Shown in pieces: positions 24,846 through 33,838 of a stretch of 64,000 bases of DNA; the first letter of the stretch is position 1, and each line of letters begins with the position of its first letter. Origin of the DNA: JAIVJZ01 sp036386515 (GTDB lineage Bacteria > Acidobacteriota > Blastocatellia > Pyrinomonadales > Pyrinomonadaceae). The stretch is taken from assembly GCA_036386515.1 (NCBI GenBank), contig DASVVO010000013.1, positions 10,307-74,306 of the forward strand, read 5' to 3'. A program made the translations under genes and the position numbers. The notes under the pieces were generated by a model. It did not search any database. It saw nothing but the letters and a program-made list of their open reading frames with translations, and was not told the DNA's origin.

Positions 24846-25631
24846 TTAAAGCACGAAATACTGAATCCAATCATACTTCGCGTAGATGGGCGTGCCCGGA
24901 TACGTGAAAGGCCCGAGCCAACTATCGACGCCGGTTCCCGCCCACATGTTCGTCATGATTTTGCCCGGCAGGCTCGGCAGCGGATTGCCGGTCGAGGCAT
25001 ATTCCGTATGCACGATGATGTCGTCAACTATCCACTCGATCTTGTCGGCTTTCCACACGAAAGCATAGTTGTGATAACCGGCCGCGGCGTCGAACCAGAG
25101 ATTGATCACCGTCTCATGGCCGCCCACGCCGTTGACGAAATAGTTGGTTTGCAGCTTCGTCGTATCTTTGCCTAAGATTTCGATGTCGATCTCGTGGTGT
25201 TGAGTGCCGTCGGACGGCCCCGTGTAGGTGAAGAAGCCAGTGACGAGTCCGCTGCCCTTCGCGGCTTTGAAGCGCGCCTCGTATTTGCCGTAGCCGTAAT
25301 AATCGTTGGTGCGATACTCGCCCGCGGCATAGGGCTTACCGCTGCACCCGGAAGGGCACGGCGTGGTGTCGAGTCGCTGGCTCATGAAGCCGCTGGCGAA
25401 GGTGACGTGGTCGGCGCGCCAACCGACGTTGAAAGGGCTGCCGTTCGTCCAGCCGTCGGCTTTGTGCCAGCGCGCGGTGTCGAAGGTGTCGAGGCCGTCG
25501 AAGAAAGTGCCGCCGATGGCGTAAGCCGGCTGCACCGTCAGTGAAAGTATGATGAGAGCCAGCAAGGCGACGAATGAACGCGACGCGGCGCGGCGGTGAG
25601 AATTCTTTTGAAGCAATGAGGTGTCCTCCAT
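24846..25631 (-). CDS. Secreted glycoside hydrolase family 16 beta-glucanase
   Basis: 261 aa with a signal peptide (hydrophobic core about residues 20-34, ending 'VQPAYA'). The catalytic motif 'HHEIDIEILG' (ExDxxE, with nucleophile and acid/base Glu) identifies a GH16 laminarinase/lichenase-type enzyme that cuts beta-1,3 or mixed-linkage glucans outside the cell. 'GYGKYEARFKAAKGSGLVTG' and 'FVWKADKIEWIVDDIIVH' are family blocks. No carbohydrate-binding module is attached. It is isolated between a dps remnant and the true dps gene. GC content is a little lower than the surroundings. Confidence 0.92.
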   Translation of the reverse strand: MEDTSLLQKNSHRRAASRSFVALLALIILSLTVQPAYAIGGTFFDGLDTFDTARWHKADGWTNGSPFNVGWRADHVTFASGFMSQRLDTTPCPSGCSGKPYAAGEYRTNDYYGYGKYEARFKAAKGSGLVTGFFTYTGPSDGTQHHEIDIEILGKDTTKLQTNYFVNGVGGHETVINLWFDAAAGYHNYAFVWKADKIEWIVDDIIVHTEYASTGNPLPSLPGKIMTNMWAGTGVDSWLGPFTYPGTPIYAKYDWIQYFVL

Positions 25632-25903
25632 CGGTGAAGTTGAAAGTTAGGGAGAACGAACTGAAACAATGAGGGATAACTGCGCGACGCACCGGAAAGG
25701 CGAACTCTGTGCCAGAGCGGAAGGGAGGGGCGAGTGACGGCAAAAGAAGCGGAAATGAGATGTCGGCCAACGATAGCCGAAGCGGTCTCAGCATCGCTTC
25801 ACTACAGTCGGATTAAAAGCCTACACCGATGAGTGATGAAGGACGCTGTGCGGCGACGGCGGGACAGTATTCAACGTCGCTGTGACACCGCTCTTGAAAC
25901 GGC

Positions 25904-25949
25904 GCGAGGCCGTTTCGCTCGATTCTTAACCGAAACGAAACGGCCTCGC
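25904..25949. terminator. Hairpin downstream of dps, copy 2
   Basis: GCGAGGCCGTTTCG (25904-25917) pairs perfectly with CGAAACGGCCTCGC (25936-25949), 30 bases after the dps stop codon. It repeats the hairpin at 24646-24685. No T-run is present, so it may be a Rho-assisted end or an RNA-stabilising structure. Confidence 0.65.
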
Positions 25950-25979
25950 GGTGTGCCGGCCGGACTTTTCTATCTCGTC

Positions 25980-26528
25980 TTATGCGCCCTGCGTGGCGGC
26001 GGTGGCAGTGGCGGCGTTCGGCCGCTCCTCGGCGAGCAGGCTGCGGAGCATCCAGGCGGTTTTTTCGTGGACTTGCAGCCGCTCGGTCAAGAGGTCGGCG
26101 GTCGGCGCGTCTGCGGCGTTCTCGGCGATGGTGATGACGGAGCGGGCGGTGCGCGCGGCCGTCTCGTGTCCTTCGACGAGTTGGCGCACCATCTGCGTGG
26201 CGGCGGGCACGCCGTCCTCCTCCGCGATGGAGGTGAGCCGCGCGAACTCCTTGTAGGTGGCGGGCGCGAAGACGCCGAGCGCGCGGATGCGTTCGGCGAT
26301 CAGGTCGTTGGCCGTCCAGAGTTCGTTGTATTGCTCCTCGAACATCAGGTGGAGCGTTTGAAACATCGGCCCCGTGACGTTCCAGTGAAAGTTGTGCGTC
26401 TTTAAGTAGAGCGTAAAAGTATCGGCGAGCAGGCGCGATAAACCCGCGGCGATTTCGCGCCGGTCTTGCTCGTTGATGCCGATGTTGATCGGCATCGGTT
26501 GGATTTCGACTCCCGGTTTTGCTGACAT
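25980..26528 (-). CDS. dps: Dps-family ferritin-like DNA-protection protein
   Basis: 182 aa from ATG 26528, preceded by AAGGAG. 'LLADTFTLYLKTHNFHWNVT' followed by 'GPMFQTLHLMFEEQYNEL' contains the ferroxidase-site residues at the dimer interface (His, His, Asp/Glu) that define Dps. Dps forms a 12-subunit shell that stores iron, uses hydrogen peroxide as oxidant and binds DNA. The C-terminal tail is Ala/Thr-rich and lacks the Lys cluster seen in some DNA-binding Dps. The last part of the gene has been duplicated at 24714-24788. Confidence 0.93.
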   Translation of the reverse strand: MSAKPGVEIQPMPINIGINEQDRREIAAGLSRLLADTFTLYLKTHNFHWNVTGPMFQTLHLMFEEQYNELWTANDLIAERIRALGVFAPATYKEFARLTSIAEEDGVPAATQMVRQLVEGHETAARTARSVITIAENAADAPTADLLTERLQVHEKTAWMLRSLLAEERPNAATATAATQGA

Positions 26529-26616
26529 GAAAATTTCTCCTTCTGCCGCCAGACGGTAAGCGAAATCTTTGTCGGTCATTTGTCAAATGTCCTGCATTGT
26601 TTCCACGTCGCGCGGA

Positions 26617-26647
26617 GCGACTGACGCGCGCCCGGCGCGTCAGTCGC
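26617..26647. terminator. Hairpin overlapping the stop codon of the membrane-protein gene
   Basis: GCGACTGACGCGC (26617-26629) pairs perfectly with GCGCGTCAGTCGC (26635-26647) around a 5-base loop. The stop codon at 26640-26642 lies in the right arm. It is the 3' boundary of the leftward gene; no T-run follows. Confidence 0.6.
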
Positions 26648-28508
26648 GCAGGCGGACGCGGTAGATGATATGACGGTTGATGCGTTCGCCCGCGTCGCGT
26701 TCGTACCAGCGGTCGAGGGGCGCGAAGTTGAACGGTTGATCAACCTGCGCGACGACGTAGGCGAGGGTGGGCGCGGCGGCGCGGGCGCGGTCGAAGGAGG
26801 CGTAAAAGGCGGCGTAGTTGTTCTTCTCGGCGTCGATCTCGTCCTGCGTGATGGGGCGGTAGTTGACGGTCAGGCGTGGATTGGCGCGCTCCCAGCCGAA
26901 GATGGCGTAATAGATGAAGCCCTGCTGGCGGTAGATGGTCTCGAAGTCCTCTGCCGCGACGCCCGAATAATAGAGATACTTGAAAAAGCGTTCCTTATTT
27001 TCCGCCACGGAGACGGTGGAGAAGACGAACATGTGCGGTGCCCAGACGGTGGCGAGCGGCGCGTAGGTTGGGAGGTTGTCGATGCGATAGACGCTCGGGT
27101 TGAAGACGACCGGGTGCGCCTCCGGCTGCTCGCGGCGCGCCCTCTCCTTCAGGCGCAGCGCGACCTCAGCCCACTCGTCTTTCAACCAGTTGCCGGCCGA
27201 GCCGCGTCTCGTGATGATCAGCGTCTCGCCCGCGCCCCACAGGAGCGCGCCGAGCGCGACGGGCAACCAGATGCGATGCGGAATCAAGCGGCTAACCGTT
27301 GCCGCCGTCGCCGTCGTTTCGCCGCTCGTCGCGGGCGCGGCTTTAAAAGTTTTCCGTCCCTGCCAGAGCAAGCCCGCCGCGAGCGCGGCCGCCAGCAGCG
27401 CGACGTAGTTGCCGATGTACTGCTCATAATGCATCGGTTGAAGCGAACGCCCCGTGACGATCTGCTGATTGAAGACCAGGAGGACGCACGAGGCGAGCGC
27501 GGCGTTGAACAGCGTGGCGGGGCTGCGCAGGTTGAGCCAGCCTTTCCGCACGCCGTAGGCGAGCGCGACGAGCACGAGCGCGGCGAGCAAAATCACGCCG
27601 CGCCAGAGATCGGGCGCGCGCGAATAGGTGAGGGCTTGCACGGTGTCCATCGTCGGCGCGCGGCGCGAGAGCAGGATGAAATAGGGCACGAGCGAGACGA
27701 CGGCCGATAGGGAGATGAGCGCGAAGGGTTCGACGGCGCGCCGCCAGCCGTCAGGACGCAGGGCGAGCCAGAGCAGGACGAGGCAGCCGAGGAGCGCGGC
27801 GGCGGTTGTCCAGTGATAAAAATACGAATAGACCATGAGCGCGAACAGCGCGCCCGCCGCGAGCGCAGACCACAGGCGCGTGCGGCGCGCAGCGGCCGAG
27901 AGCGCGCGCCAGAGGAAGCCGCAGAAGAAAAAGAAGAAGGCGAAAGGCACGCCCGGCACGTAGCGGCGCAGGAAGGGCAGAAAGACGTAAGCGGTTGGCT
28001 GCCCCATCAAGTTCAGGATTAAGCCCTGACCGGCGACGAGTATGCCGAGGCAGAGCACGAAGGGAACTCCGGCGGCGGCGATGCGCTCGTCGCGCGTGAG
28101 CATCGAGAGCACCCAGAAGATGGCGAGCGCGCTCGCCCCGGCGATGAGCGGCATGAGCAGGATGAACATCGTCGAGGCGCTGAGACCGAGCGCGCGCGCC
28201 GGGACGGAGAGCAGGTAAGGGGGCGCGAACTGGATCGAGAACAGCGATTCGGCGAGCGGCGCATCGGGGCTATCGTCGCGCCCCGTGTAGGGGTCGCTCA
28301 GGCGCGGGCGACCTTCGATGAGCGCGTTGACGTAGGCGGCGTAGGCCGGTTCGTCGCTGTAGAAATGCGCGAACGAGCCGTGCCAGTCGCTCCCGCGTTT
28401 GTAGCAGAGGTGCGCCTGCGGAAAGAGCGAGAGCGACATCAAGGCCAGCGCGGCGAGCCAGCCCCAACGCCAGCGGAGCGGGGTTTCGCGTTCAAGCGGA
28501 TTGGTCAT
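26640..28508 (-). CDS. Multi-pass membrane protein, possible GT-C-like glycosyltransferase (paralogue A)
   Basis: 622 aa with about 10-12 transmembrane segments. The first periplasmic loop is acidic and conserved with paralogue B: 'SDEPAYAAYVNALIEGRPRL' then 'SDPYTG'. A luminal C-terminal domain ends with 'LDRWYERDAGERINRHIIYR'. The layout (acidic first loop, many helices, soluble C-terminal domain) recalls GT-C glycosyltransferases using lipid-phosphate sugars, but I cannot show the catalytic motif, so this is a suggestion. It lies 94 bases downstream of paralogue B on the same strand. Confidence 0.72.
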   Translation of the reverse strand: MTNPLERETPLRWRWGWLAALALMSLSLFPQAHLCYKRGSDWHGSFAHFYSDEPAYAAYVNALIEGRPRLSDPYTGRDDSPDAPLAESLFSIQFAPPYLLSVPARALGLSASTMFILLMPLIAGASALAIFWVLSMLTRDERIAAAGVPFVLCLGILVAGQGLILNLMGQPTAYVFLPFLRRYVPGVPFAFFFFFCGFLWRALSAAARRTRLWSALAAGALFALMVYSYFYHWTTAAALLGCLVLLWLALRPDGWRRAVEPFALISLSAVVSLVPYFILLSRRAPTMDTVQALTYSRAPDLWRGVILLAALVLVALAYGVRKGWLNLRSPATLFNAALASCVLLVFNQQIVTGRSLQPMHYEQYIGNYVALLAAALAAGLLWQGRKTFKAAPATSGETTATAATVSRLIPHRIWLPVALGALLWGAGETLIITRRGSAGNWLKDEWAEVALRLKERARREQPEAHPVVFNPSVYRIDNLPTYAPLATVWAPHMFVFSTVSVAENKERFFKYLYYSGVAAEDFETIYRQQGFIYYAIFGWERANPRLTVNYRPITQDEIDAEKNNYAAFYASFDRARAAAPTLAYVVAQVDQPFNFAPLDRWYERDAGERINRHIIYRVRLRD

Positions 28509-28602
28509 AGCAGACGGCGTAACAGTTTGTGTGCCTCTGACGCGGCGAACGGGTTGGCGGAACGTCTGATACTAAGTTTTCGAGATCGCATCCGGCAAGC
28601 CT

Positions 28603-30486
28603 TCAGGGGCGCGGGCGCACGCGTTGGATCGTGTAGTTGCCGACGCGCTCGCCCGCGTCGCGTTCATACCAGCGGTCGAGTTGCGAGAGGTCGTGCGGTC
28701 GTTCCGGCGAGGTGACGACGTAGGAGAGCGCGGGGCGCATCGCCTCCGCGCGCGTGAAGGCGGCGACGTAGTCCGTGTAAGCGCGCCCCGCATCGTCGAT
28801 CTCGGCGGCGGTCAGCGGGACGGGTTCGGTGGTCAGGCGCGGCAGCACGCGCTCCGCGCCGAAGAGCCTGTAGACGAGAAGCGGATTCGAGTCAAGGTAG
28901 GCGCGAAAGTTTTCCGGCGCGACGCCCGTGTAATACAAAAATTGATACATGCGCTGCCGGTGTTCGTCCTCCGTGAGCGCGGAGTTGACGTGCATGTGCG
29001 GCGACCAGAGGACGGCCGTTCGCGGCGCGCCGGAGGGCAGGTTGTCGGCCAGCATGAAACTCGTGGCGAGGACGACGGGGCGCGCGCCGGTCGGATGCGT
29101 CGCGTCCGCGCGCGCCAACTCCGCCAGGCGCAGAGCGACGCGCGCCTGTTCGTCGCGCGCACGGTTGACGGGCGCGAACCGGCGCGCCGTCGCGGCCAAC
29201 TCAAACGCCGCCCAACCGTAGGCCGCGAGCGCGACGCAGAAGAACACGCGCGCCGGGGCGCGGCGCAACGACGACAAAAAGCGGCGCGGCGCGGACGGGC
29301 AGCCGTGCATTGTCGCCGTCGCCGTCGCCGCGTCGCTTTCGTCTCGCCGCCGGACGCAGAGCGCGAGGGCGAGCGTGAGCGCGAGGAGCGCGAGATAGTT
29401 CAAGACATAATCGGCGTAGTGGACGGGTTGCAGCGAACGCCCGGTGAGGAGTTGCTGGTTAAAGACGAGGAAGGGCGTGAGCGCGAACGAGGCGGCGAAG
29501 AGAAACGCCGGGTCGCGCGCGGCGCGCCGCTTCCCGCGCCACAGGCCGAGAGCGAGCAGGACGAGCGCGGCCAGCGCGACCATCTCCGGCGCGCGAAAGA
29601 GGTCGGGCGCGCGGGTGAACTGCAACACCTGCACCTTGTCCATCGTCGCGCCGCGCCGCGCGAGCAGCACGGCGTAGGGCGCGAGCGACGCGCAGGCGAG
29701 CGCGCCCGTGGTCAGAAAAACTTTTGCGTCGTGCGTCTCGTCGTCTCTTTGTCGCGCGGCGAGGCGGAGCAGGGCGAGGCAGGCGAACCAGGCGGCGGCG
29801 GTCGTCCACAGATAAAAATAGGAGTAGACGAGCAGGGCGAACGTCGCGCCCGCAGCGACGGCAGACGAAACGGCGGCGCGCCGCGACGCGGCGGCGAGCG
29901 CGCGCCAGGTGAGCGCGCAGAAGATGAAGAGGAAGGGGAAGGGCAGCGCGGGCACGTAGCGACGCAGGAAGGGCAGGTATGCGTGAGAGGCTTGCCATCT
30001 GACGAGCGGCGCGAGCGTCGCCTGTCCGGAGGCGAGCGCGCCGAGGCACAGGATGATGATCGCGCCACAGGCCGCGAGGCGTGCGTCCGCGAGAAGCAGC
30101 GCGAGCAACCAGAAAAGCGCGAGCGTGGCGGCGAAGGCGACGAGGGGGCTGAGTGCGATAAGGACGGCGGAAGCATCGAGGCCGAGCGCGCGGGCGGGCA
30201 GCGCGAGCGCGTAAGCGGGCGCGAACTGGATCGAGAAGAGGGATTCGGCGAGCGGCGCGCCGGCCGCGTGGTCTACCCCGGCGTAAGGATCGTTCAGGCG
30301 CGGGCGGCCTTCGATGAGCGCGGCGAGATAGGCGGCGTAGGCCGCCTCGTCGCCGTCGAAAGAGGCATATGCGCCCTGCCAATCGCCGCCGCGCGCGTAC
30401 CACAGGTGCGCTTGCGGGAGCAGCGCGAGCAACATCATGGCGACGGCCGCCGCCACGCCCGCGCGCCAGTTAAAGTTTCTCTGCAT
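28603..30486 (-). CDS. Multi-pass membrane protein, possible GT-C-like glycosyltransferase (paralogue B)
   Basis: 627 aa from ATG 30486. It is a clear paralogue of the following gene: 'DGDEAAYAAYLAALIEGRPR' then 'LNDPYAG' in the first loop, 'RRYVPALPFPFLFIF', 'VFNQQLLTGRSLQPVHY' and the ending 'LDRWYERDAGERVGNYTIQR' are nearly shared. About 12 transmembrane helices. The pair probably arose by tandem duplication, and B is more GC-rich and Arg/Ala-rich than A. The role is unknown, possibly in cell-surface polysaccharide or glycolipid assembly. The start was chosen because the paralogue begins at the same point. Confidence 0.72.
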   Translation of the reverse strand: MQRNFNWRAGVAAAVAMMLLALLPQAHLWYARGGDWQGAYASFDGDEAAYAAYLAALIEGRPRLNDPYAGVDHAAGAPLAESLFSIQFAPAYALALPARALGLDASAVLIALSPLVAFAATLALFWLLALLLADARLAACGAIIILCLGALASGQATLAPLVRWQASHAYLPFLRRYVPALPFPFLFIFCALTWRALAAASRRAAVSSAVAAGATFALLVYSYFYLWTTAAAWFACLALLRLAARQRDDETHDAKVFLTTGALACASLAPYAVLLARRGATMDKVQVLQFTRAPDLFRAPEMVALAALVLLALGLWRGKRRAARDPAFLFAASFALTPFLVFNQQLLTGRSLQPVHYADYVLNYLALLALTLALALCVRRRDESDAATATATMHGCPSAPRRFLSSLRRAPARVFFCVALAAYGWAAFELAATARRFAPVNRARDEQARVALRLAELARADATHPTGARPVVLATSFMLADNLPSGAPRTAVLWSPHMHVNSALTEDEHRQRMYQFLYYTGVAPENFRAYLDSNPLLVYRLFGAERVLPRLTTEPVPLTAAEIDDAGRAYTDYVAAFTRAEAMRPALSYVVTSPERPHDLSQLDRWYERDAGERVGNYTIQRVRPRP

Positions 30487-30731
30487 CAAGGTCTCGCACG
30501 TCTCCGCGTCTCTCGCGTTGAAAGTTGTTCGTCGGCAATCCGGGTTCGCCTCCGCCCGCCGATTATAACCTCTCCCGGAGCGCGCGCGCGGGCGACGGAG
30601 GCGCACGGCGCGCGGCGCGAAAGTTGAAGTTGACAAGACGTGTGACGCAAGCGAAGATGCGAGACAACCTCGGACAGATCAAGTTTTCGCGCTACTAAAA
30701 AATTCAGCCGACGCGCCGACCGCCGCTTTTT

Positions 30732-33107
30732 ATGTCAACCACTGTTTACGAAGACGATACCGCGCAGCCTTCGGCGCGCCTCGCCGCCGTGTGCGCGTGC
30801 CTGTTGATGCTCGTCGCGCTGGTTGACTCGCAAGTCGTCGCCGCCATCACGCCGCAGATCGCCGAGGGGCTGGGCAGCGCGAAGACGAGCGTGGCGGCGA
30901 GCGTGATGGTCTACGCGCTGGCGGCGGCGGCCGTCGCGCTCTTGCTCGGCCGGAGCGCGGGGCGCGTCGATCCGGTGCGCTGGTTGCCGGGGGCGGCGGC
31001 AATCTTCGTCGCGGCGAACGCGCTCGCGGCCTTCGCGCCGCACGTCGCCCTCTTCTGGACGGCGCGCGCGCTGGCCGGGTTGGCCGGCGGACTCGTGAGC
31101 GCGCTCGTGATCGCCGCGCTCGCGGACGCTTCCAGCTACGCGCGGCGCGGCAAGCAGATGAGCGGCGTGGCCGTCGCATATTTTCTCGCGCCGGTGCTCG
31201 GCGTGCCCGTGGGCGCGTGGCTCGCGGGGCGTTTCGGTTGGCGCGTGGTGTTCGCCGCATCGGCCGTCCTCGTCGCGCTCGCGGGTCTGCTCGTGCGGCG
31301 GTTTCCGCTGCCGGGCGCGAGCGGCGCGACGCGCGACGAAACGGCGGGCGCGCCCACCGCCGACGCGCGGAGAGAACAGCCTGAGCCGCCGCCTCAACTA
31401 CCCGACGGGCGACGCGAGAAAACCGGCGGAGCGGCGACGACGGGGCGCGCGTCGCTGTGGCGTCTGGCGATGCGCTCGCGCTCGACGCGACGCGGCATCG
31501 TCAGCGCGTTCTTCGTCTCCGGCGGACTCGTCGGCCTGACGACTTATCTCGGCACGTGGCTCTCGGACGCGTTCCGCGCGGGCGCGCGCGAAGTCGGGCT
31601 GATCTACGCGCTGGCCGGAGCGGGCGCGGTGGCGGGCGGCGCGCTCGGCGGCCTGCTCGCCGACCGTTACGGCAAACGCCGCATCGCCATCTGGAGCAGC
31701 GCGTTGATGATTTTTCTGGTGCTCGTGCTGCCGACCTTCTCGTGGGGCGCGCGGCTCTGGGCGATCATCTGCGCGACGGCCTTTCTCGCCGCCCTGCGCG
31801 TCGCGCCGCTGCAAGCGCTCGTCACCGAACTCGTCGCCGCCTCGGAGCGCGCCACCTACGTGGCCTTGCGCAACGGCGCGTCGCAACTCGGCATCGCGCT
31901 CGCGGTCGCGGCGGGCGCGCGCCTCTACCCGCGTTGGGGCTTGGCGGGCGTCGGCGCGATGTGCGCCGCCCTCACGCTCGGCGCAACGCTCAGCATGCGC
32001 AAACTCGCAGACCCGCACGACGACCGAACAGCCGCGCGCACGGGCGACGACCCAATGCGCCCGGACGACGTTTCCGCACGCGGCGCGGCCGGAAGCAACG
32101 AAGACGACGGCGGCGACGGTGGGCGCGCCGCGCTGGTTGATGAAAAAGACGGACGCGCGCGTCGTCGCTTCAGCGGCCGGAACATCGCGCGCAAGCTCGT
32201 CGCCGTCGCGCTCGCGCTGGTGGTGCTCGTCTCGGTCGGCTTGCCGTGGCTCTTGAGTTTCGCCATCACGAAGGCGGGCACGCGCCCCGGCGAGCGCGAC
32301 CGCACCGACACGCCCGCCGCGCACGGCGCAAACTTCGAGGCCGTCTCTTTCACTTCCACCGACGGCAACACGCTCGCCGGTTGGTATCTTCCGGCGAGCG
32401 GGGCGCAGGAGGGGCGAGGCGTCACGTTCGTGTTGACGCACGGGCTGTTTCGCTCGCGTTACGAGATGCTCGAACGCGGCCTCGCCCTCCGGCGCGCGGG
32501 CTACGGCGTGCTGCTCTACGACCTCCGGCGACACGGCGGCAGCCCCGCCGAGTTTTCCACCATCGGCTACGACGAGCGGCACGACGTGGCCGCGGCCTTC
32601 TCCTTCGTCCGCGCCCGCGCTCCCGAAGACTTCATCGTGCTGATGGGCGTCTCGATGGGCGCGGCGGCGACGCTGCTGGCGGCCTCTGAAATCGGGGACG
32701 AAAAATTGCTGGCCGTCGTCGCCGAGTCGAGTTTTCTCTCCTTCGCCGACACGGCGCGCCACCACGTCAAGCTGATCGGCTTGCCGACTTTTCCTTTCGC
32801 GACGCTCTTGATAAAGTTGACCTCGTGGCGTTTGAACTTCGCGGCGGAGGCTTACGATCTCCGGCTGGCGACGGGAAAAATATCGCGCCCCATTCTCTTC
32901 ATCGGCGGCACGAAGGACGTGCGGATGCCGACCGCCACCGTGCTCGAACCGCTCTACGCGGCGGCGACGAGCGCGGGCAAACGCAAATTTATCGTCGAGG
33001 GCGCGACGCACGGACACGCCTACGACGAGTCGCCGGAAAGTTACGTCAAGGCCGTGGACGAGTTTGTCGAGGCAATCGCACGACCGCCGCGCCCCCCGTC
33101 GTCCTGA
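30732..33107 (+). CDS. MFS transporter fused to a C-terminal alpha/beta hydrolase
   Basis: 791 aa. Residues about 15-435 form a major-facilitator domain of about 12 helices: 'LVDSQVVAAITPQIAEGLG' in helix 1, 'ALAGLAGGLVSALVIAALAD' and 'GGLLADRYGKRR' in the inter-helix loop. After a charged linker and another helix (about 485-505), residues 530-785 are an alpha/beta hydrolase: 'FVLTHGLFRSRYEML', the nucleophile elbow 'LMGVSMGAAATLL' (Ser 641), 'GGTKDVRMP' (Asp 729) and 'EGATHGHAYDES' (His 760). The reading frame is continuous, so this is one polypeptide. It may import or export an ester-like compound and hydrolyse it; the substrate is unknown. Confidence 0.85.
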   Translation: MSTTVYEDDTAQPSARLAAVCACLLMLVALVDSQVVAAITPQIAEGLGSAKTSVAASVMVYALAAAAVALLLGRSAGRVDPVRWLPGAAAIFVAANALAAFAPHVALFWTARALAGLAGGLVSALVIAALADASSYARRGKQMSGVAVAYFLAPVLGVPVGAWLAGRFGWRVVFAASAVLVALAGLLVRRFPLPGASGATRDETAGAPTADARREQPEPPPQLPDGRREKTGGAATTGRASLWRLAMRSRSTRRGIVSAFFVSGGLVGLTTYLGTWLSDAFRAGAREVGLIYALAGAGAVAGGALGGLLADRYGKRRIAIWSSALMIFLVLVLPTFSWGARLWAIICATAFLAALRVAPLQALVTELVAASERATYVALRNGASQLGIALAVAAGARLYPRWGLAGVGAMCAALTLGATLSMRKLADPHDDRTAARTGDDPMRPDDVSARGAAGSNEDDGGDGGRAALVDEKDGRARRRFSGRNIARKLVAVALALVVLVSVGLPWLLSFAITKAGTRPGERDRTDTPAAHGANFEAVSFTSTDGNTLAGWYLPASGAQEGRGVTFVLTHGLFRSRYEMLERGLALRRAGYGVLLYDLRRHGGSPAEFSTIGYDERHDVAAAFSFVRARAPEDFIVLMGVSMGAAATLLAASEIGDEKLLAVVAESSFLSFADTARHHVKLIGLPTFPFATLLIKLTSWRLNFAAEAYDLRLATGKISRPILFIGGTKDVRMPTATVLEPLYAAATSAGKRKFIVEGATHGHAYDESPESYVKAVDEFVEAIARPPRPPSS

Positions 33108-33197
33108 AACCGCGACGGCGACCGCCACGTATCAACTCTAGAGCCAGGCGGAAACCTTAAGTCACCGGCGTTTTGACGTAAAAGGAAGTCCGATTAA

Positions 33198-33287
33198 ATG
33201 AAGAGGGCGGACAAGACAGGCAAGACCGTCTCGATCAAAATTCACTATGGCGACCGCACGCTGACAGAAGAACTCACGCTCCAATAG
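33198..33287 (+). CDS. Small ORF (29 aa), possible leader peptide
   Basis: ATG 33198 to TAG 33285-33287, encoding a basic 29-residue peptide ('MKRADKTGKTVSIKIHYGDR' then 'TLTEELTLQ'). AAGGAAG lies 10 bases upstream, a usable ribosome binding site. The stop codon lies in the loop of the hairpin that follows. It may be a leader peptide for the CMD gene, or a decayed gene end. I do not recognise it. Confidence 0.35.
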   Translation: MKRADKTGKTVSIKIHYGDRTLTEELTLQ

Positions 33288-33305
33288 ATCGCTTGAGCGT
33301 GAGTT
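33271..33305 (+). promoter_or_regulatory. Hairpin overlapping the end of the small ORF (possible attenuator)
   Basis: AACTCACGCTC (33271-33281) and GAGCGTGAGTT (33295-33305) form an 11-bp perfect stem with a 13-base loop. It starts inside the last codons of the small ORF and ends 18 bases before the CMD gene start, a leader/attenuator-like layout. No T-run follows. Confidence 0.4.
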
Positions 33306-33323
33306 GCCGAGAGGAGAACTGAC

Positions 33324-33791
33324 ATGAGTGAAAAGAATCCGGCCGAGGCGGGCGCGAACGGTGCGAATGCCTCCGTCGCCGCCCTCAACGACGCCGTGGC
33401 CGACGCGGAAGGCGTCAAACTCGACACCGGCCGTTTGATCCCGGTGGCCGAGGACGAGGCGACGAACTCCTATTCCATGCTCGAACCGCGCATGAAGAAG
33501 GTCTACGGCGCGTACTACAAAGAGTTGTACTACACGCCGGAGCGGCGCATCCTCGACCCGAAAGTGCAGGAGTTGATCTCCATCGCCGCCTCGCTCGTGG
33601 CGAAGTGCGACGGGTGCATCGACGGCCACATGAAGAAGGCGCTCGCCCTCGGCGCGTCGCGCGAAGAGATCAGCGAGACGATCTGCATCGCCGCCGCCAT
33701 CAACGCCGCCGCGATGATCGATCTGAGCGACCGCACGGCCGCGCGGCTCGGCCTGAACCACTTTCCGTCGAAGCCCGCCGAAAAAATCTGA
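33324..33791 (+). CDS. Carboxymuconolactone decarboxylase/AhpD-like protein
   Basis: 155 aa with GAGGAG upstream. 'LDPKVQELISIAASLVAKCD' then 'GCIDGHMKKALALGASREEI' holds the CMD signature: the CxxC pair (Cys-Asp-Gly-Cys) and the following His, with an upstream Glu. In AhpD these residues reduce peroxiredoxin adducts as a thiol-disulfide active site, so a redox role is more likely than true decarboxylation. The N-terminal 45 residues are extra. The gene has a hairpin and small ORF in its leader. Confidence 0.87.
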   Translation: MSEKNPAEAGANGANASVAALNDAVADAEGVKLDTGRLIPVAEDEATNSYSMLEPRMKKVYGAYYKELYYTPERRILDPKVQELISIAASLVAKCDGCIDGHMKKALALGASREEISETICIAAAINAAAMIDLSDRTAARLGLNHFPSKPAEKI

Positions 33792-33838
33792 CGGCGGCCG
33801 AGAGCGGTTAGCGCACCAGGGGATTCGAGTTAAGAGCT

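Noticed and set aside
24596..24846. Full second dps gene
   Set aside because: Only the last 25 codons and downstream hairpin match; no remaining 5' part is found, so it is called a remnant.
28624..30627. 667-codon rightward frame opposite the second membrane protein
   Set aside because: Product is almost entirely charged Arg/Glu/Gly, impossible as a natural fold, and antisense to a conserved paralogue.
31398..33128. 576-codon leftward frame opposite the MFS/hydrolase gene
   Set aside because: Arg/Ala/Gly-rich shadow; the rightward frame has a complete triad and transmembrane pattern.
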